NCBI GenBank assembly: GCA_910585715.1
Contig: CAJUEX010000005.1
Coordinates: 1-64,000 of the forward strand
From: an uncultured Lachnospiraceae bacterium
Lineage (GTDB): Bacteria > Bacillota > Clostridia > Lachnospirales > Lachnospiraceae
DNA: 64,000 nucleotides
Direction: 5' to 3'
Shown: piece by piece, positions 44,337 to 52,770 of the stretch
How the letters are laid out: each line of letters opens with the position of its first letter
Position numbering within the stretch: position 1 is the first letter of the stretch
The notes under the pieces: model-generated
What the model was told of the DNA's origin: nothing
The model's database searches: none
The model's input: only the letters and a program-made list of their open reading frames with translations
Translations under genes and position numbers: made by a program

Positions 44337-45161
44337 TTACTTTTTGACAGTAACGTATTTTTGTTTTTTGCTGTTTGGTTTATTTGGAATTGTCATTGTA
44401 AGCACATCTTCTGCCAGTAACGGTTTTAAATGTCTTTTGGCAAAGCCTTGTTCGTCTGCAAAGCCTAAATAAGCTGCTATTTCTTTTTTGCTCTTAGGTT
44501 CTGAACAATATTTTAAGATTCGTTTTTTTATGTTATCTTGGGTTGTATCTTGGGTTGTATCTTGAGTGTTTAGACCACGGAACATTACCATTATTTCACT
44601 GGAACTCACCTTGTATTCTGCCATTTTAATCCCATGTTCTTCACAGCTTTCCCGGATTTTCTCAATTCCTCTTCCCCACGCTTCAATATAACCCGAACGG
44701 AAAAATGTATTTGCAATTAAGGGATTGTATGCTCTTGAATTATGTTTCTTTAATAAATTATCAACTGTCCAGTCATCCGGAAAAACACATTCATTCCCAA
44801 TATAAATTCGGTCTTTATACACGCTTATCTGTATCGGAATAAATGTTGCATAATTCTTGTGGACAATGGCATTATAAATTGCTTCTCTCAAGGCTTCTCT
44901 GGGGTATGGATAGGTTTCCACACGAGTAACATCTTCGTAAGAAATTTCAGCTTTCAGATATTTAGTGAATAGCAAATCAATAACCTTATCTGCCTGTGAT
45001 ATCAATGAGCCGTGTACATCATCCTGATAACGCAGGTCTGAATCCGTCTCAAAATATCCTATTTTAATATAGGCGCCAAACACCCATCGTTCCGGGTCAT
45101 GATGAAAAAGAAGAATTCCGGCTCTGTTAATGACTCCATTTTCCATAAGTCTAAGATGCAT
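44337..45161 (-). pseudogene. AlbA_2-type ATP-binding transcriptional regulator, N-terminal part missing
   Basis: 274 residues corresponding to the second half of AlbA_2/HATPase_c_4 proteins: NGVINRAGILLFHHDPERW, the ATP-lid region REALREAIYNAIVHKNY and AWGRGIEKIRE are typical, followed by a TQDTTQDTTQDN spacer and a winged-helix tail. Intact members have about 190 more residues before this, including the AlbA_2 domain. Here the frame begins 10 nt after the DegV stop, so the 5' part is lost. The spacer is coded by a 12-bp repeat. Confidence 0.65.
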
Positions 45162-45171
45162 ACTTTCTAAA

Positions 45172-46050
45172 TTAAAGCTTCTTCGTCACCGCAATTGCCA
45201 AAGCCCCCGGTCCGATATGGCAGGCAATGCTTAAGGACAAGGGATCCATATGAATTTCATAGCCCGGAAATTTTTCTGCAAGCTCTTCCTTTAACAGCTG
45301 AGCAGCCTCAAGGTCTTTCGTATAAGCTATCTGTAGCCTTACTCCCGGTTCCTGTCCTTCTTCTGCCAGCCCTCCAAAACGGCTTTTAATATCGTTTTCA
45401 ATGGCAGTCATCATAATGGATTTTCCCTGATTTTTCGTGCGTGCCTTTGCAAAGGCATCCAGTTTTTCCCCCTGTATCTGCAGAACAGGCTTTAATTTCA
45501 ATAAAGTTCCAAGAGCTGCAGCAGCCGGGGTGATTCTGCCGCCTTTTTTCAAATAGTATAAAGTATCTAACATAATATAAATGCTGGAATTAAATTTATC
45601 CCCTTCCAGTATTTCTTTTATTTCCTTTCCCGTTTTTCCTTCCTCTGAAAGCCGGATGGCGTCCAGAACGGACTGGCGCTGGGTAACGGAAATCCGCTGA
45701 TTGTTCACTACATATACTTTTCCGGCAAATTCCTCTTCTTCCGAAAGCATAAGGGCTGTCTGGCAGGAGCCGCTTAGGCCGCTGGACATGGGGATGTGAA
45801 CTACCTCTTCGTATTCCTTTAACAGGCCTCTCCACAAATCCATAACGGAATCGGGAGATGGCTGTGAGGTGGAAATCTCTGCCCCTGTTTCCAGCTTTTC
45901 ATAAAACCCTTCCTGGGTTAAGGAAATATCTTCAAAAAAGGTTTCCTCGTTAATCATAAAAGGCATTGGCAAAACCGTAATGCCCATTTCCTCTCCCTGC
46001 TTTTGTGTAATGCCGCTGTTGCTGTCGGTCATAATTGATGCTTTTTTCAT
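45172..46050 (-). CDS. DegV-family fatty-acid-binding protein (FakB-like)
   Basis: About 292 residues from ATG 46050 (GGGAGG upstream). DegV fold motifs: IMTDSNSGIT at the start, HIPMSSGLSGSCQTA for carboxylate binding and GPGALAI near the end. FakB proteins hold a fatty acid for phosphorylation by FakA, which is coded 2 kb upstream in the same direction, so this is a likely partner. Confidence 0.9.
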   Translation of the reverse strand: MKKASIMTDSNSGITQKQGEEMGITVLPMPFMINEETFFEDISLTQEGFYEKLETGAEISTSQPSPDSVMDLWRGLLKEYEEVVHIPMSSGLSGSCQTALMLSEEEEFAGKVYVVNNQRISVTQRQSVLDAIRLSEEGKTGKEIKEILEGDKFNSSIYIMLDTLYYLKKGGRITPAAAALGTLLKLKPVLQIQGEKLDAFAKARTKNQGKSIMMTAIENDIKSRFGGLAEEGQEPGVRLQIAYTKDLEAAQLLKEELAEKFPGYEIHMDPLSLSIACHIGPGALAIAVTKKL

Positions 46051-46078
46051 GTTTTCCTCCCTGTGTACAAGACACGTT

Positions 46079-48133
46079 TTATATTGTTTTTCCATGCTCT
46101 TTTTCCATCTGCATAAGCAGGCGGTTCTTTAAAAGCGCATGGCTTTCTTTTGATAATGTGCGGTCTTCTTTTAAAAGTTTGTTTACATCCTCGGATGCGT
46201 TTGTAAGCATGTTGGAATCTGTGTATATGTCCGCAATCCGAAAGGAAAAGGAGCCGCTTTGTAAAATTCCAAGCAAATCTCCGGGGCCTCTCAGTTTGAG
46301 GTCTTCGTTGGCAATGAAAAAGCCGTCGTTAGAGTGGTTCAGGATATCAAGCCGTTCTTTGGAATGCTCATTTTCCTTTGTATCAATAAAAATGCAGTAG
46401 GATTGATGCGTCCCTCTACCAACCCTGCCTCTTAGCTGGTGGAGCGTGGCAAGTCCGAAACGGTCTGCATTTTCCACCATCATGACGGCAGCATTTGGAA
46501 CATTGATTCCCACCTCGATTACTGTAGTGGATACAAGCACCTGAATGTTACCCTTTGCAAACTCCTCCATAACCTGATTTTTTTTGGCAGGAGTCATCTT
46601 CCCATGAAGATATTCAATCTGAATGGTATCAGGCAGCTCCTTTTTCAGATTTTTTGCATAATCCATCACATTTTCCAGCTCATCCATTACGCCGCTTTCC
46701 ACCATGGGACAGATGATATAAGCCTGTCTGCCTTCTTTTACCTTTTCTTCTATAAATTCATATGCCTTTTTCCGAAAATCAGTACCAACCACGCAGTTTT
46801 TAATAGGAAGCCGGTTTTTGGGCAGCTCCGGTACGGTGGAAACTGCCAGTTCCCCATATAAAATAATGGCAAGGGAACGGGGAATAGGCGTTGCGGACAT
46901 CACCAGCGTATGCACATCCCCGCCTTTCCTGGTCAGCTTTTCTCTTTGTGCCACACCGAACCTGTGCTGCTCATCCGTTACTACAAGAGCCAGATTCTTA
47001 AATTCCACATTATCCTCTAATAAGGCATGAGTGCCGATAACCAGGTTATAGCTGCCATCCCTGATTTTCTCCTTGGCTTCCCTTTTTCCCTTTGCAGTCA
47101 GGGAACCTACTAACAGTACCGGTTCAAATGGCAGCCCGTACTCTGCTATCATCCGGCTTACCGTTTCAAAATGCTGGACTGCCAGAACCTCCGTAGGCGC
47201 CATAAACGCTCCCTGATATCCGTTGGACACACATAACAAAAGGCTTAACAGTGCAAGAATCGTCTTGCCGGAGCCCACATCTCCCTGCAGAAGCCGGTTC
47301 AACGTGCCGCCGCTGCATAAATCCCCTTCAATTTCTTTCCATGCCTTTTTCTGGGAATCCGTAAGCCGGTAAGGAAGGGCTTCCATCAGCCTGCCTGTAT
47401 GGGCTGTTGGAATCATGGCATGGCTGTTTTCCTTTGCCTGCAAATCCTCTTTTAAATATTTAATGGATAATATAAAAAAGAAAAATTCTTCATAGGCAAG
47501 CCGCTTTCTTGCTTCCGTCATGGCTTCCCTGCTCTCCGGATTATGAATGGCGGACAGCGTATCCATATAGGAGGAAAAACCATATTTATCCAGCAGTTCC
47601 TTTGGAAGATATTCCGGAACTTCCTCCAAAGCCTCCAAAGCCTTTTTGATATATTTCTTCAACGTATCGTTGGAAAGCCCCTTGGTCTTTGCATAAACAG
47701 GCTGCAGGCTGTCCAAAAGAGCTTCATAAGCTTCCGGTTTAAACAGCTTCGGCTGTTCCATGGAACAAATTCCGTTTTTTTTATGCACATTGCCTGAAAA
47801 TACATATATACTGCCGGGCTTTAAGGTCTTTTTTAAATAGGGCATATTAAAGTACGTGATTTTCACGCTGCCCGTTTCATCTCCTGCCTGAAGGGATAAA
47901 ATGGATTTTCCGTTTCGGTGAAGCAGGGATGGCTCTTTTGTAATGCGTCCAAGAAATGCAGCCCTGCCGCTGTCCGGAAGGCTTTCGACCTTTAAGGCAT
48001 CTCCGTAAGTTTCAAAATCCTTTGGAAAATGATGAACAAGATCTCCCAATGTTTCAATGTTCAGTTTTTGAAAAAGAAGGGCATTTTTTTCACCAATGCC
48101 CTTCAATTCTGTAATCTTACAGGAAAAATCCAT
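46079..48133 (-). CDS. recG: ATP-dependent DNA helicase RecG
   Basis: A 684-residue full-length RecG: wedge/OB domain (about 60-150), Walker A GDVGSGKT, DEQH box (VTDEQHRFG), SATPIPRSL, and motif VI HQLRGRVGRG. It remodels stalled replication forks and Holliday junctions. It sits 20 nt after FakA, as is usual in Clostridia. Confidence 0.96.
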   Translation of the reverse strand: MDFSCKITELKGIGEKNALLFQKLNIETLGDLVHHFPKDFETYGDALKVESLPDSGRAAFLGRITKEPSLLHRNGKSILSLQAGDETGSVKITYFNMPYLKKTLKPGSIYVFSGNVHKKNGICSMEQPKLFKPEAYEALLDSLQPVYAKTKGLSNDTLKKYIKKALEALEEVPEYLPKELLDKYGFSSYMDTLSAIHNPESREAMTEARKRLAYEEFFFFILSIKYLKEDLQAKENSHAMIPTAHTGRLMEALPYRLTDSQKKAWKEIEGDLCSGGTLNRLLQGDVGSGKTILALLSLLLCVSNGYQGAFMAPTEVLAVQHFETVSRMIAEYGLPFEPVLLVGSLTAKGKREAKEKIRDGSYNLVIGTHALLEDNVEFKNLALVVTDEQHRFGVAQREKLTRKGGDVHTLVMSATPIPRSLAIILYGELAVSTVPELPKNRLPIKNCVVGTDFRKKAYEFIEEKVKEGRQAYIICPMVESGVMDELENVMDYAKNLKKELPDTIQIEYLHGKMTPAKKNQVMEEFAKGNIQVLVSTTVIEVGINVPNAAVMMVENADRFGLATLHQLRGRVGRGTHQSYCIFIDTKENEHSKERLDILNHSNDGFFIANEDLKLRGPGDLLGILQSGSFSFRIADIYTDSNMLTNASEDVNKLLKEDRTLSKESHALLKNRLLMQMEKEHGKTI

Positions 48134-48153
48134 AATAACTTTCCATTCTGTTT

Positions 48154-49809
48154 CTATTCTGCTGAAATCACATAGTAGTAAATGGGCTGGCCGCCAAATT
48201 GAAGCTCCACGTCACATTCCGAATAAAGCTTTTCAATTTCAGCTCCCACCTTTTCAGCCTCTTCTTCTTTTACATCCTGTCCGTAGTATATGCTGATAAG
48301 CTCTACTTCGTCATCACCTATCATTTCCTCCACCATCTCAATGGTAGTTTCTGCAATATCCTTGCCCACTGCTAATATACCATGATCTCCTATACCCATA
48401 ATATCGTTTTCACGAATGGTCTTTTCATCAATTACCGTATCTCTCACCGCATAGGTAACCTGCCCTGTCTTTACATTGCTGATTTCGGAAAGCATGTTCT
48501 GTTCGTTTTCCTTTGCAGATAAATCCGGTACATAATTGATAATGGCTGTAATACCCTGGGGAATATTCTTTGTAGGAATTACAATGACATTTTTATCCTC
48601 CACCAGAGATTGTGCCTGATTGGCTGCCAGAATAATGTTTTTATTGTTGGGGAAGATAAAAACATTCTTTGCATTTACCTGTTCTATGGCGCTTAAAATA
48701 TCCTCTGTGCTTGGATTCATGGTCTGTCCGCCTTCAATAATCACATCCACTCCAAGGTCCGTTAAAATTTCATTTAAGCCTTCTCCAATGGAAACGGAAA
48801 TAAATCCGGTATCCTTTGGCGGCTCTTTCTTAACCGCTGCCTGTTTCTTTTCCTCTTCCTTAAACAGCTTTTCCTGATGCTCAAGCCGCATATTGTCAAT
48901 TTTCATATTGGAAAGAGCGCCGTATTTTAATGCACGTTGGATGGCAAGTCCCGGGTCGTTTGTATGCACATGCACCTTTACGATATCATCATCTGCCACT
49001 ACAACGATAGAATCGCCGATGGACTCCAAAAATGCCTTGAAGTCCATTTCATGCTTTATATTAAAGGTTTTGGAAAGCATAATGATGAACTCGGTGCAAT
49101 AGCCGTATTTAATATGGGCAGTATCCGCCGCAAGACTGTCTGCGTTCACTGCCTTACTTGTTGCCTCCACATCAAAGGACAAATCGATTTCCTCGCCTCT
49201 GTATGCCATCAGGCAGCCCTTTAACACTTCAATCAGACCCTGTCCGCCGGAATCCACCACGCCAGCCTGCTTCAATACCGGAAGCATTTCCGGTGTCTTT
49301 GCAAGAACCTCTTCGCCGTAGGTTATGACTGCTTCCATAAAGCTGTCCAAATCCTCTGTGTTTTCCAGTTCTTTTGCTTTCTGGGAAATTCCCTTTGCCA
49401 CAGTGAGAATGGTTCCCTCTTTTGGCTTCATAACTGCCTTATATGCACTTTCCACAGCCTTTTCCATAGCTTTTGAAAGTGTTTTTATGTCAAGCACTTC
49501 CTGCTCTCCGATTACCTTGCTGAATCCTCTGAAAAGCTGTGATAAAATAACGCCGGAATTTCCTCTTGCGCCGCGTAAGGAGCCGGAGGAAATAGCCTTT
49601 GCAAGCTGTTTTAAATCGGGAGTATCGCCTAATGCCGCCACTTCCTTTGCAGCAGACATAATCGTCAGAGTCATATTCGTTCCCGTATCCCCGTCCGGAA
49701 CCGGAAATACGTTCAATTCATTGATATATTCTTTTTTTACTTCTAGATTTTTTGCACCGGCTAAGAACATATGGGAAAGCATCTTAGCATCGATTGTATT
49801 TACCGCCAC
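48154..49809 (-). CDS. Fatty acid kinase FakA / DAK2-domain protein (YloV)
   Basis: 551 residues. DhaL/DAK2-type kinase domain (1-200) with the Mg-ATP loop VPDGDTGTNM, a middle domain, and a C-terminal EDD/FakA domain. FakA phosphorylates fatty acids held by FakB for entry to phospholipid synthesis. Adjacent to Asp23 and recG as in most Firmicutes. Confidence 0.93.
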   Translation of the reverse strand: MAVNTIDAKMLSHMFLAGAKNLEVKKEYINELNVFPVPDGDTGTNMTLTIMSAAKEVAALGDTPDLKQLAKAISSGSLRGARGNSGVILSQLFRGFSKVIGEQEVLDIKTLSKAMEKAVESAYKAVMKPKEGTILTVAKGISQKAKELENTEDLDSFMEAVITYGEEVLAKTPEMLPVLKQAGVVDSGGQGLIEVLKGCLMAYRGEEIDLSFDVEATSKAVNADSLAADTAHIKYGYCTEFIIMLSKTFNIKHEMDFKAFLESIGDSIVVVADDDIVKVHVHTNDPGLAIQRALKYGALSNMKIDNMRLEHQEKLFKEEEKKQAAVKKEPPKDTGFISVSIGEGLNEILTDLGVDVIIEGGQTMNPSTEDILSAIEQVNAKNVFIFPNNKNIILAANQAQSLVEDKNVIVIPTKNIPQGITAIINYVPDLSAKENEQNMLSEISNVKTGQVTYAVRDTVIDEKTIRENDIMGIGDHGILAVGKDIAETTIEMVEEMIGDDEVELISIYYGQDVKEEEAEKVGAEIEKLYSECDVELQFGGQPIYYYVISAE

Positions 49810-49822
49810 TGCTATATCCTCC

Positions 49823-50179
49823 TTAATCGATCACTCGAACACCTTCAACAAAGATGTTTACTTTTTCTACCTGAAGACCTGTAAATTCCTCAACCTTGTA
49901 TTTTACATTACTTATCAGATTGTCTGAAACCGTCAGAATATTCACGCCATAAGCAACAATCAGATGAAAGTCGATTGCCAGCTTGGAATTATCCACATTT
50001 ACGGAAATGCCTGTTGCCAGACTGTCCATTTTCAATAATTTCACAAGCCCGTCCTTCACATTCACACTTGCCATGCCCACAATCCCAAAGCATTCCACTG
50101 CCACGCTGCCTGCATAATTGGCAATTACGTCCCGATCTATCTCAATATTGCCAAGATGTGTATTCATCATACTTTTCAT
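49823..50179 (-). CDS. Asp23/Gls24 family envelope stress protein
   Basis: A 118-residue protein with the Asp23 pattern (IANYAGSVAVECFGIVGMA, AIDFHLIVAYGVNI, VKYKVEEFTGLQVEKVNIFV). First gene of the unit asp23-fakA-recG-degV. GGGAGG lies 8 nt upstream of the ATG. Its role in Clostridia is not fixed; relatives are membrane-associated stress proteins. Confidence 0.92.
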   Translation of the reverse strand: MKSMMNTHLGNIEIDRDVIANYAGSVAVECFGIVGMASVNVKDGLVKLLKMDSLATGISVNVDNSKLAIDFHLIVAYGVNILTVSDNLISNVKYKVEEFTGLQVEKVNIFVEGVRVID

Positions 50180-50215
50180 AGGTCTGACCTCCCTTAAAAT
50201 TCATACTTACTAATG

Positions 50216-50244
50216 ATTATAACCGATTTTAGAAAAAAATGGAA
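50216..50244 (-). promoter_or_regulatory. Promoter of the asp23-fakA-recG unit
   Basis: On the minus strand a consensus TATAAT (50216-50221), 17-nt spacer and a poor -35 TTCCAT (50239-50244), about 35 nt before the Asp23 start. Confidence 0.55.
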
Positions 50245-50290
50245 CAGAGTTTGAAAAAAAATGGTTGAGGGAGGGGGTTGGATGGGGGAC

Positions 50291-50437
50291 GCAGGGGCAG
50301 GCGGAGCAGGTAATAGGCTTAGTGGCACGCTCTCGCTCTATGAAAACGCAACGGTACTAACGTACCAAAATACGGTACGTAAGGACCGGCGTTTTCATAA
50401 GGCCTCTAAGCCTATTACCTGCTCCGCCTGCCCCTGC
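50291..50437 (+). repeat. Long-hairpin repeat, copy B1 (31-85-31)
   Basis: Left arm 50291-50321 and right arm 50407-50437 are perfectly complementary over 31 nt. The 85-nt core (50322-50406) contains CACGCTCTCGCTCT (50326-50339), an inner stem TATGAAAACGC / GCGTTTTCATA and an apical hairpin ACGTACC / GGTACGT around AAAATAC. The core is nearly identical to the copy B2 in opposite orientation, 312 bp away. The 945-nt gene-free stretch 50180-51124 holds these two copies, a 42-bp tandem repeat and two promoters. Confidence 0.9.
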
Positions 50438-50749
50438 TGGTTATCGAAAAGCCCCGTGGATGAGGTGACTGGAAAAGTTTATGTTGTTTGATAGATTTTG
50501 CTTTTTATTCACTTTATTTTCTTATCCTATCCTATTGCGCTTATTTATAATTTTCCGTGCAATTATAATATTAATTAATTATATTTTAATTTTCCCCAAA
50601 ATTACTAATTGTTTTTATTCAAAAATAACTTCTTCTGTCATCTCCCTAAAACACTACTTTGTAAGCAATAAAATCTCTCTACACAGCAAAAACAAATCTC
50701 GCAATACCCAAAAAAATCTGAAGACCCTTGAAAAGCCTGCCGATACACA

Positions 50750-50896
50750 GCCGGAGTCTGCGGAGGATATAGAAAGCTTAGAGGCCTTATGAAAACGCCG
50801 GTCCTTACGCACCGTATTTTGGTGCGTTAGTACCGCTGCGTTTTCATAGAGCGAGAGCGTGCCACTAAGCTTTCTATATCCTCCGCGGACTCCGGC
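50750..50896 (-). repeat. Long-hairpin repeat, copy B2 (31-85-31), inverted to B1
   Basis: Arms 50750-50780 and 50866-50896 pair over 31 nt with one G-T position; core 50781-50865 is again 85 nt. Read on the minus strand it matches B1's core with a few changes. Two of these are compensatory: the apical ACGTACC/GGTACGT stem of B1 reads ACGCACC/GGTGCGT here. The arms differ from B1 at roughly a third of positions, yet each change is mirrored in the opposite arm. Confidence 0.9.
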
Positions 50897-50985
50897 GTCC
50901 TCACCACCAAAATTTCTATATCCGCTACAGACTCCGGCGTCCTCACCCCCAAGCCTTCTACATCATCCTATGCGTCCCCCAGCAT
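50871..50985. repeat. Three-unit 42-bp tandem repeat beside copy B2
   Basis: Units start at 50871, 50913 and 50955 (TTTCTATATCC, TTTCTATATCC, CTTCTACATCA), each followed by a GACTCCGGCGTCCTCAC-like or related block; the third is diverged and partial. The first unit overlaps the right arm of copy B2, so the array seems to have grown from that arm. Confidence 0.7.
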
Positions 50986-51045
50986 CCCCGCCACCATTTT
51001 TTTCAATATTTCCCCACATTTTTTAACATAATGGAAAATTTCCCC

Positions 51046-51074
51046 TTGCAATCCCCTCCTTTATCTGTTAAAAT
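51046..51074 (+). promoter_or_regulatory. Promoter of rpmB
   Basis: TTGCAA (51046-51051), 17-nt spacer, TAAAAT (51069-51074); each box is one base from consensus. Leader about 45 nt to the GTG start. Confidence 0.75.
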
Positions 51075-51124
51075 GTTCATGTTGTGAGCAAATAAGCTTA
51101 ATTTCAGTTATAGGAGGTGCTATT

Positions 51125-51310
51125 GTGGCTAAATGTGATATCTGTGGCAAGGGCGTTCATTTTGGAAATGCAGTAAGCCATTCTCATAGAAGATCCAATA
51201 AGATTTGGAAATCAAATGTAAAAAATGTAAAATGTAAAGTGAATGGAGCTTCTAAAAAGCTTCACGTTTGTACTTCTTGCTTAAGAAGCGGCAAAGTTGA
51301 AAGAGCATAG
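51125..51310 (+). CDS. rpmB: 50S ribosomal protein L28
   Basis: A 61-residue L28 with both zinc-binding Cys pairs (CDICGKG and CTSCLRSG). Start is GTG behind ATAGGAGG. NAVSHSHRRSNKIW is the family core. Transcribed alone between a promoter and a terminator. Confidence 0.97.
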   Translation: MAKCDICGKGVHFGNAVSHSHRRSNKIWKSNVKNVKCKVNGASKKLHVCTSCLRSGKVERA

Positions 51311-51345
51311 TTTGTTTTATTCGTTAATAAAATGAATCTGAAAAA

Positions 51346-51382
51346 GGAACTGTAATATAATATTTACAGTTCCCTTTTTTTG
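51346..51382. terminator. Bidirectional terminator between rpmB and the convergent gene
   Basis: Stem AGGAACTGTAA / TTACAGTTCC with T-run on the plus side (CTTTTTTT) and A-run on the other side (GAAAAA), so it can serve both strands. Confidence 0.8.
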
Positions 51383-51387
51383 ACTGT

Positions 51388-51867
51388 TTATGCTTTATGC
51401 CTGCTTTTGACCTGAAGATAGTCTTTCATCTTTTCATATTCCAGATTGATTTTAGTAATGGTCTCCGTATCTCCAAACAGGTTGTCCGGGTGAAAAATCT
51501 TAATCAGGTCCTTGTACCTTTTTTTCAATCCTAAAGGATTGGTGACTCCTTTAAAGAAAAATACCTGTTCCCTGTAGAAATCCCCGATAACTTCCCGGTC
51601 CTCTTCAAACTCCATACGGGAATAACCCCTGGAGTAAGCCTTCTGCCTTTCAAACTCTGCCTTTTCCCTTTTCAGGTCTTCCCGTTCCTTTGCTAGCTGC
51701 TGGAATTCCGCTTCTAAAATTTTAAATTTCATATCCAAAAGAGAACGTTCCTGTTTTAATTGTTCGTTTTCATGGCGAATACGTTCCATCTGGCTTTTCA
51801 TTTCTCTTAAAAACTCTTCTTTTTCTGTCTGCAGCTTTTCAAGCCCTGAAAGCTGTTGTTCATCCAT
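51388..51867 (-). CDS. Coiled-coil protein with a J-domain-like end
   Basis: About 159 residues from ATG 51867 (AGGAG upstream). Residues 5-95 are one long charged coiled coil (KEEFLREMKSQMERIRHENE). The C-terminal part has a DnaJ-like helix pair with the HPD signature (RYKDLIKIFHPDNLFGD), so it may recruit an Hsp70. Function unknown. Confidence 0.75.
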   Translation of the reverse strand: MDEQQLSGLEKLQTEKEEFLREMKSQMERIRHENEQLKQERSLLDMKFKILEAEFQQLAKEREDLKREKAEFERQKAYSRGYSRMEFEEDREVIGDFYREQVFFFKGVTNPLGLKKRYKDLIKIFHPDNLFGDTETITKINLEYEKMKDYLQVKSRHKA

Positions 51868-51901
51868 GCTTCTTCTCCTATTCTGCAAGAACCGGAAAAC
51901 T

Positions 51902-52039
51902 TTATCCGCAAAACAAATTAAATCCTACTACTAATAGTATGATAGTAATAATAAAAGCAATAATTGCATGTTCAATAAACATCATAAGCAGCATACCGAT
52001 GGCAATCATAAAACACGTATATCCTATCATCTGTTTCAT
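51902..52039 (-). CDS. 45-residue membrane protein
   Basis: A short frame from ATG 52039 to TAA 51902-51904. GGGAGG lies 8 nt upstream, which is the best Shine-Dalgarno in this neighbourhood. The product is nearly all hydrophobic with two likely helices (CFMIAIGMLLMMFI and AFIITIILLVVGF). Small proteins of this type occur near spore genes. The coiled-coil gene follows 34 nt later, so they may be cotranscribed. Confidence 0.65.
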   Translation of the reverse strand: MKQMIGYTCFMIAIGMLLMMFIEHAIIAFIITIILLVVGFNLFCG

Positions 52040-52139
52040 TTACACTACCTCCCATATGCCTGCTATAAGATAGTGTATGCCGGATTTTCAGGCTGGTTCC
52101 CTGTATGCCGGATTTTCCGTTTCTTTTTTTACTTTTTCA

Positions 52140-52359
52140 TAACGATTCAGCCCTCAGCTTTCCCATACAGGAACCGGAGCCGGCAGTTGGCAAAGTGTTT
52201 CTACGTCATCACGCTCTCGCTCTGATAAAAACGCAGCAGTGCTAAGCTCGAAAGAACCTCGCTAAGTGCTGGCAATTTTATAAGGATGACTTAAGAAATC
52301 ACTTTCTGCCAGCTGCCGGCTCCGATTCCTGTATGGGAAAGCTGAGGGCTGAATCGTTA
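52140..52359 (+). repeat. Long-hairpin repeat, copy C (58-102-60)
   Basis: Arms 52140-52197 and 52300-52359 pair almost completely (two single mismatches and a small bulge). The 102-nt core (52198-52299) contains CACGCTCTCGCTCT (52210-52223) and is close to the core of the copy at 63.0 kb, also 102 nt, while the arms are unrelated to that copy but homologous to the partial copy at base 1. It fills most of the 335-nt gap 52040-52374 and lies 15 nt after the GerW stop, so it may end that transcript. Confidence 0.9.
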
Positions 52360-52374
52360 ATATTTTTTCAAGGA

Positions 52375-52770
52375 TTAAACGGCATCATCAGGAAATGCAA
52401 TGTCTTTTGCCTGGTCGTCGCTTACCATTTCTTCCTTTGGCTCAGTAAAGCGGTCTATTAAATCCGGAATCATATCGATGACCTTTGTGACAGTATCCTG
52501 ATTTTTAATATTTACCAGTTTCGTCTGTCCGTTTTTAATAACGAGCACTGCACTTGGAGACATCTTTCCTGTCATACCGCCTGCGCCGCCGTTTTTCTTA
52601 TCCTGGGAGCTGGCGCCTGCGCCTACCCCGAAGGTTACATCCACAAGAGGGAGAATTATGGTGTCGCCTACCTGTGTGGCTTCCCCCACTACTGTTTTAG
52701 TGGATAAAAACCCTTCCATTCCTTTCATCAGTGAACTGACCACGCTGTTAAAGTTATTTCCATCATTCAT
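52375..52770 (-). CDS. GerW/YtfJ-family sporulation protein
   Basis: A 131-residue protein: LMKGMEGFLSTKTVVGEATQ, then TIILPLVDVTFGVGAGASSQ and GGMTGKMSPSAVLVI are family hallmarks. In Bacillus YtfJ (GerW) is needed for germination through L-alanine receptors. It overlaps the DUF2953 gene by 8 nt, the usual pair in Clostridia. Confidence 0.93.
   Translation of the reverse strand: MNDGNNFNSVVSSLMKGMEGFLSTKTVVGEATQVGDTIILPLVDVTFGVGAGASSQDKKNGGAGGMTGKMSPSAVLVIKNGQTKLVNIKNQDTVTKVIDMIPDLIDRFTEPKEEMVSDDQAKDIAFPDDAV

Noticed and set aside
50481..50792. A 103-codon plus-strand open frame between the twin hairpin copies
   Set aside because: No Shine-Dalgarno, odd composition (Phe/Ile-rich then Ser/Lys-rich), and its end runs into the left arm of copy B2; it looks like chance in AT-rich DNA.
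50291..50896. CRISPR-like repeats
   Set aside because: The repeats are inverted, only two, and no spacers or cas genes are present.
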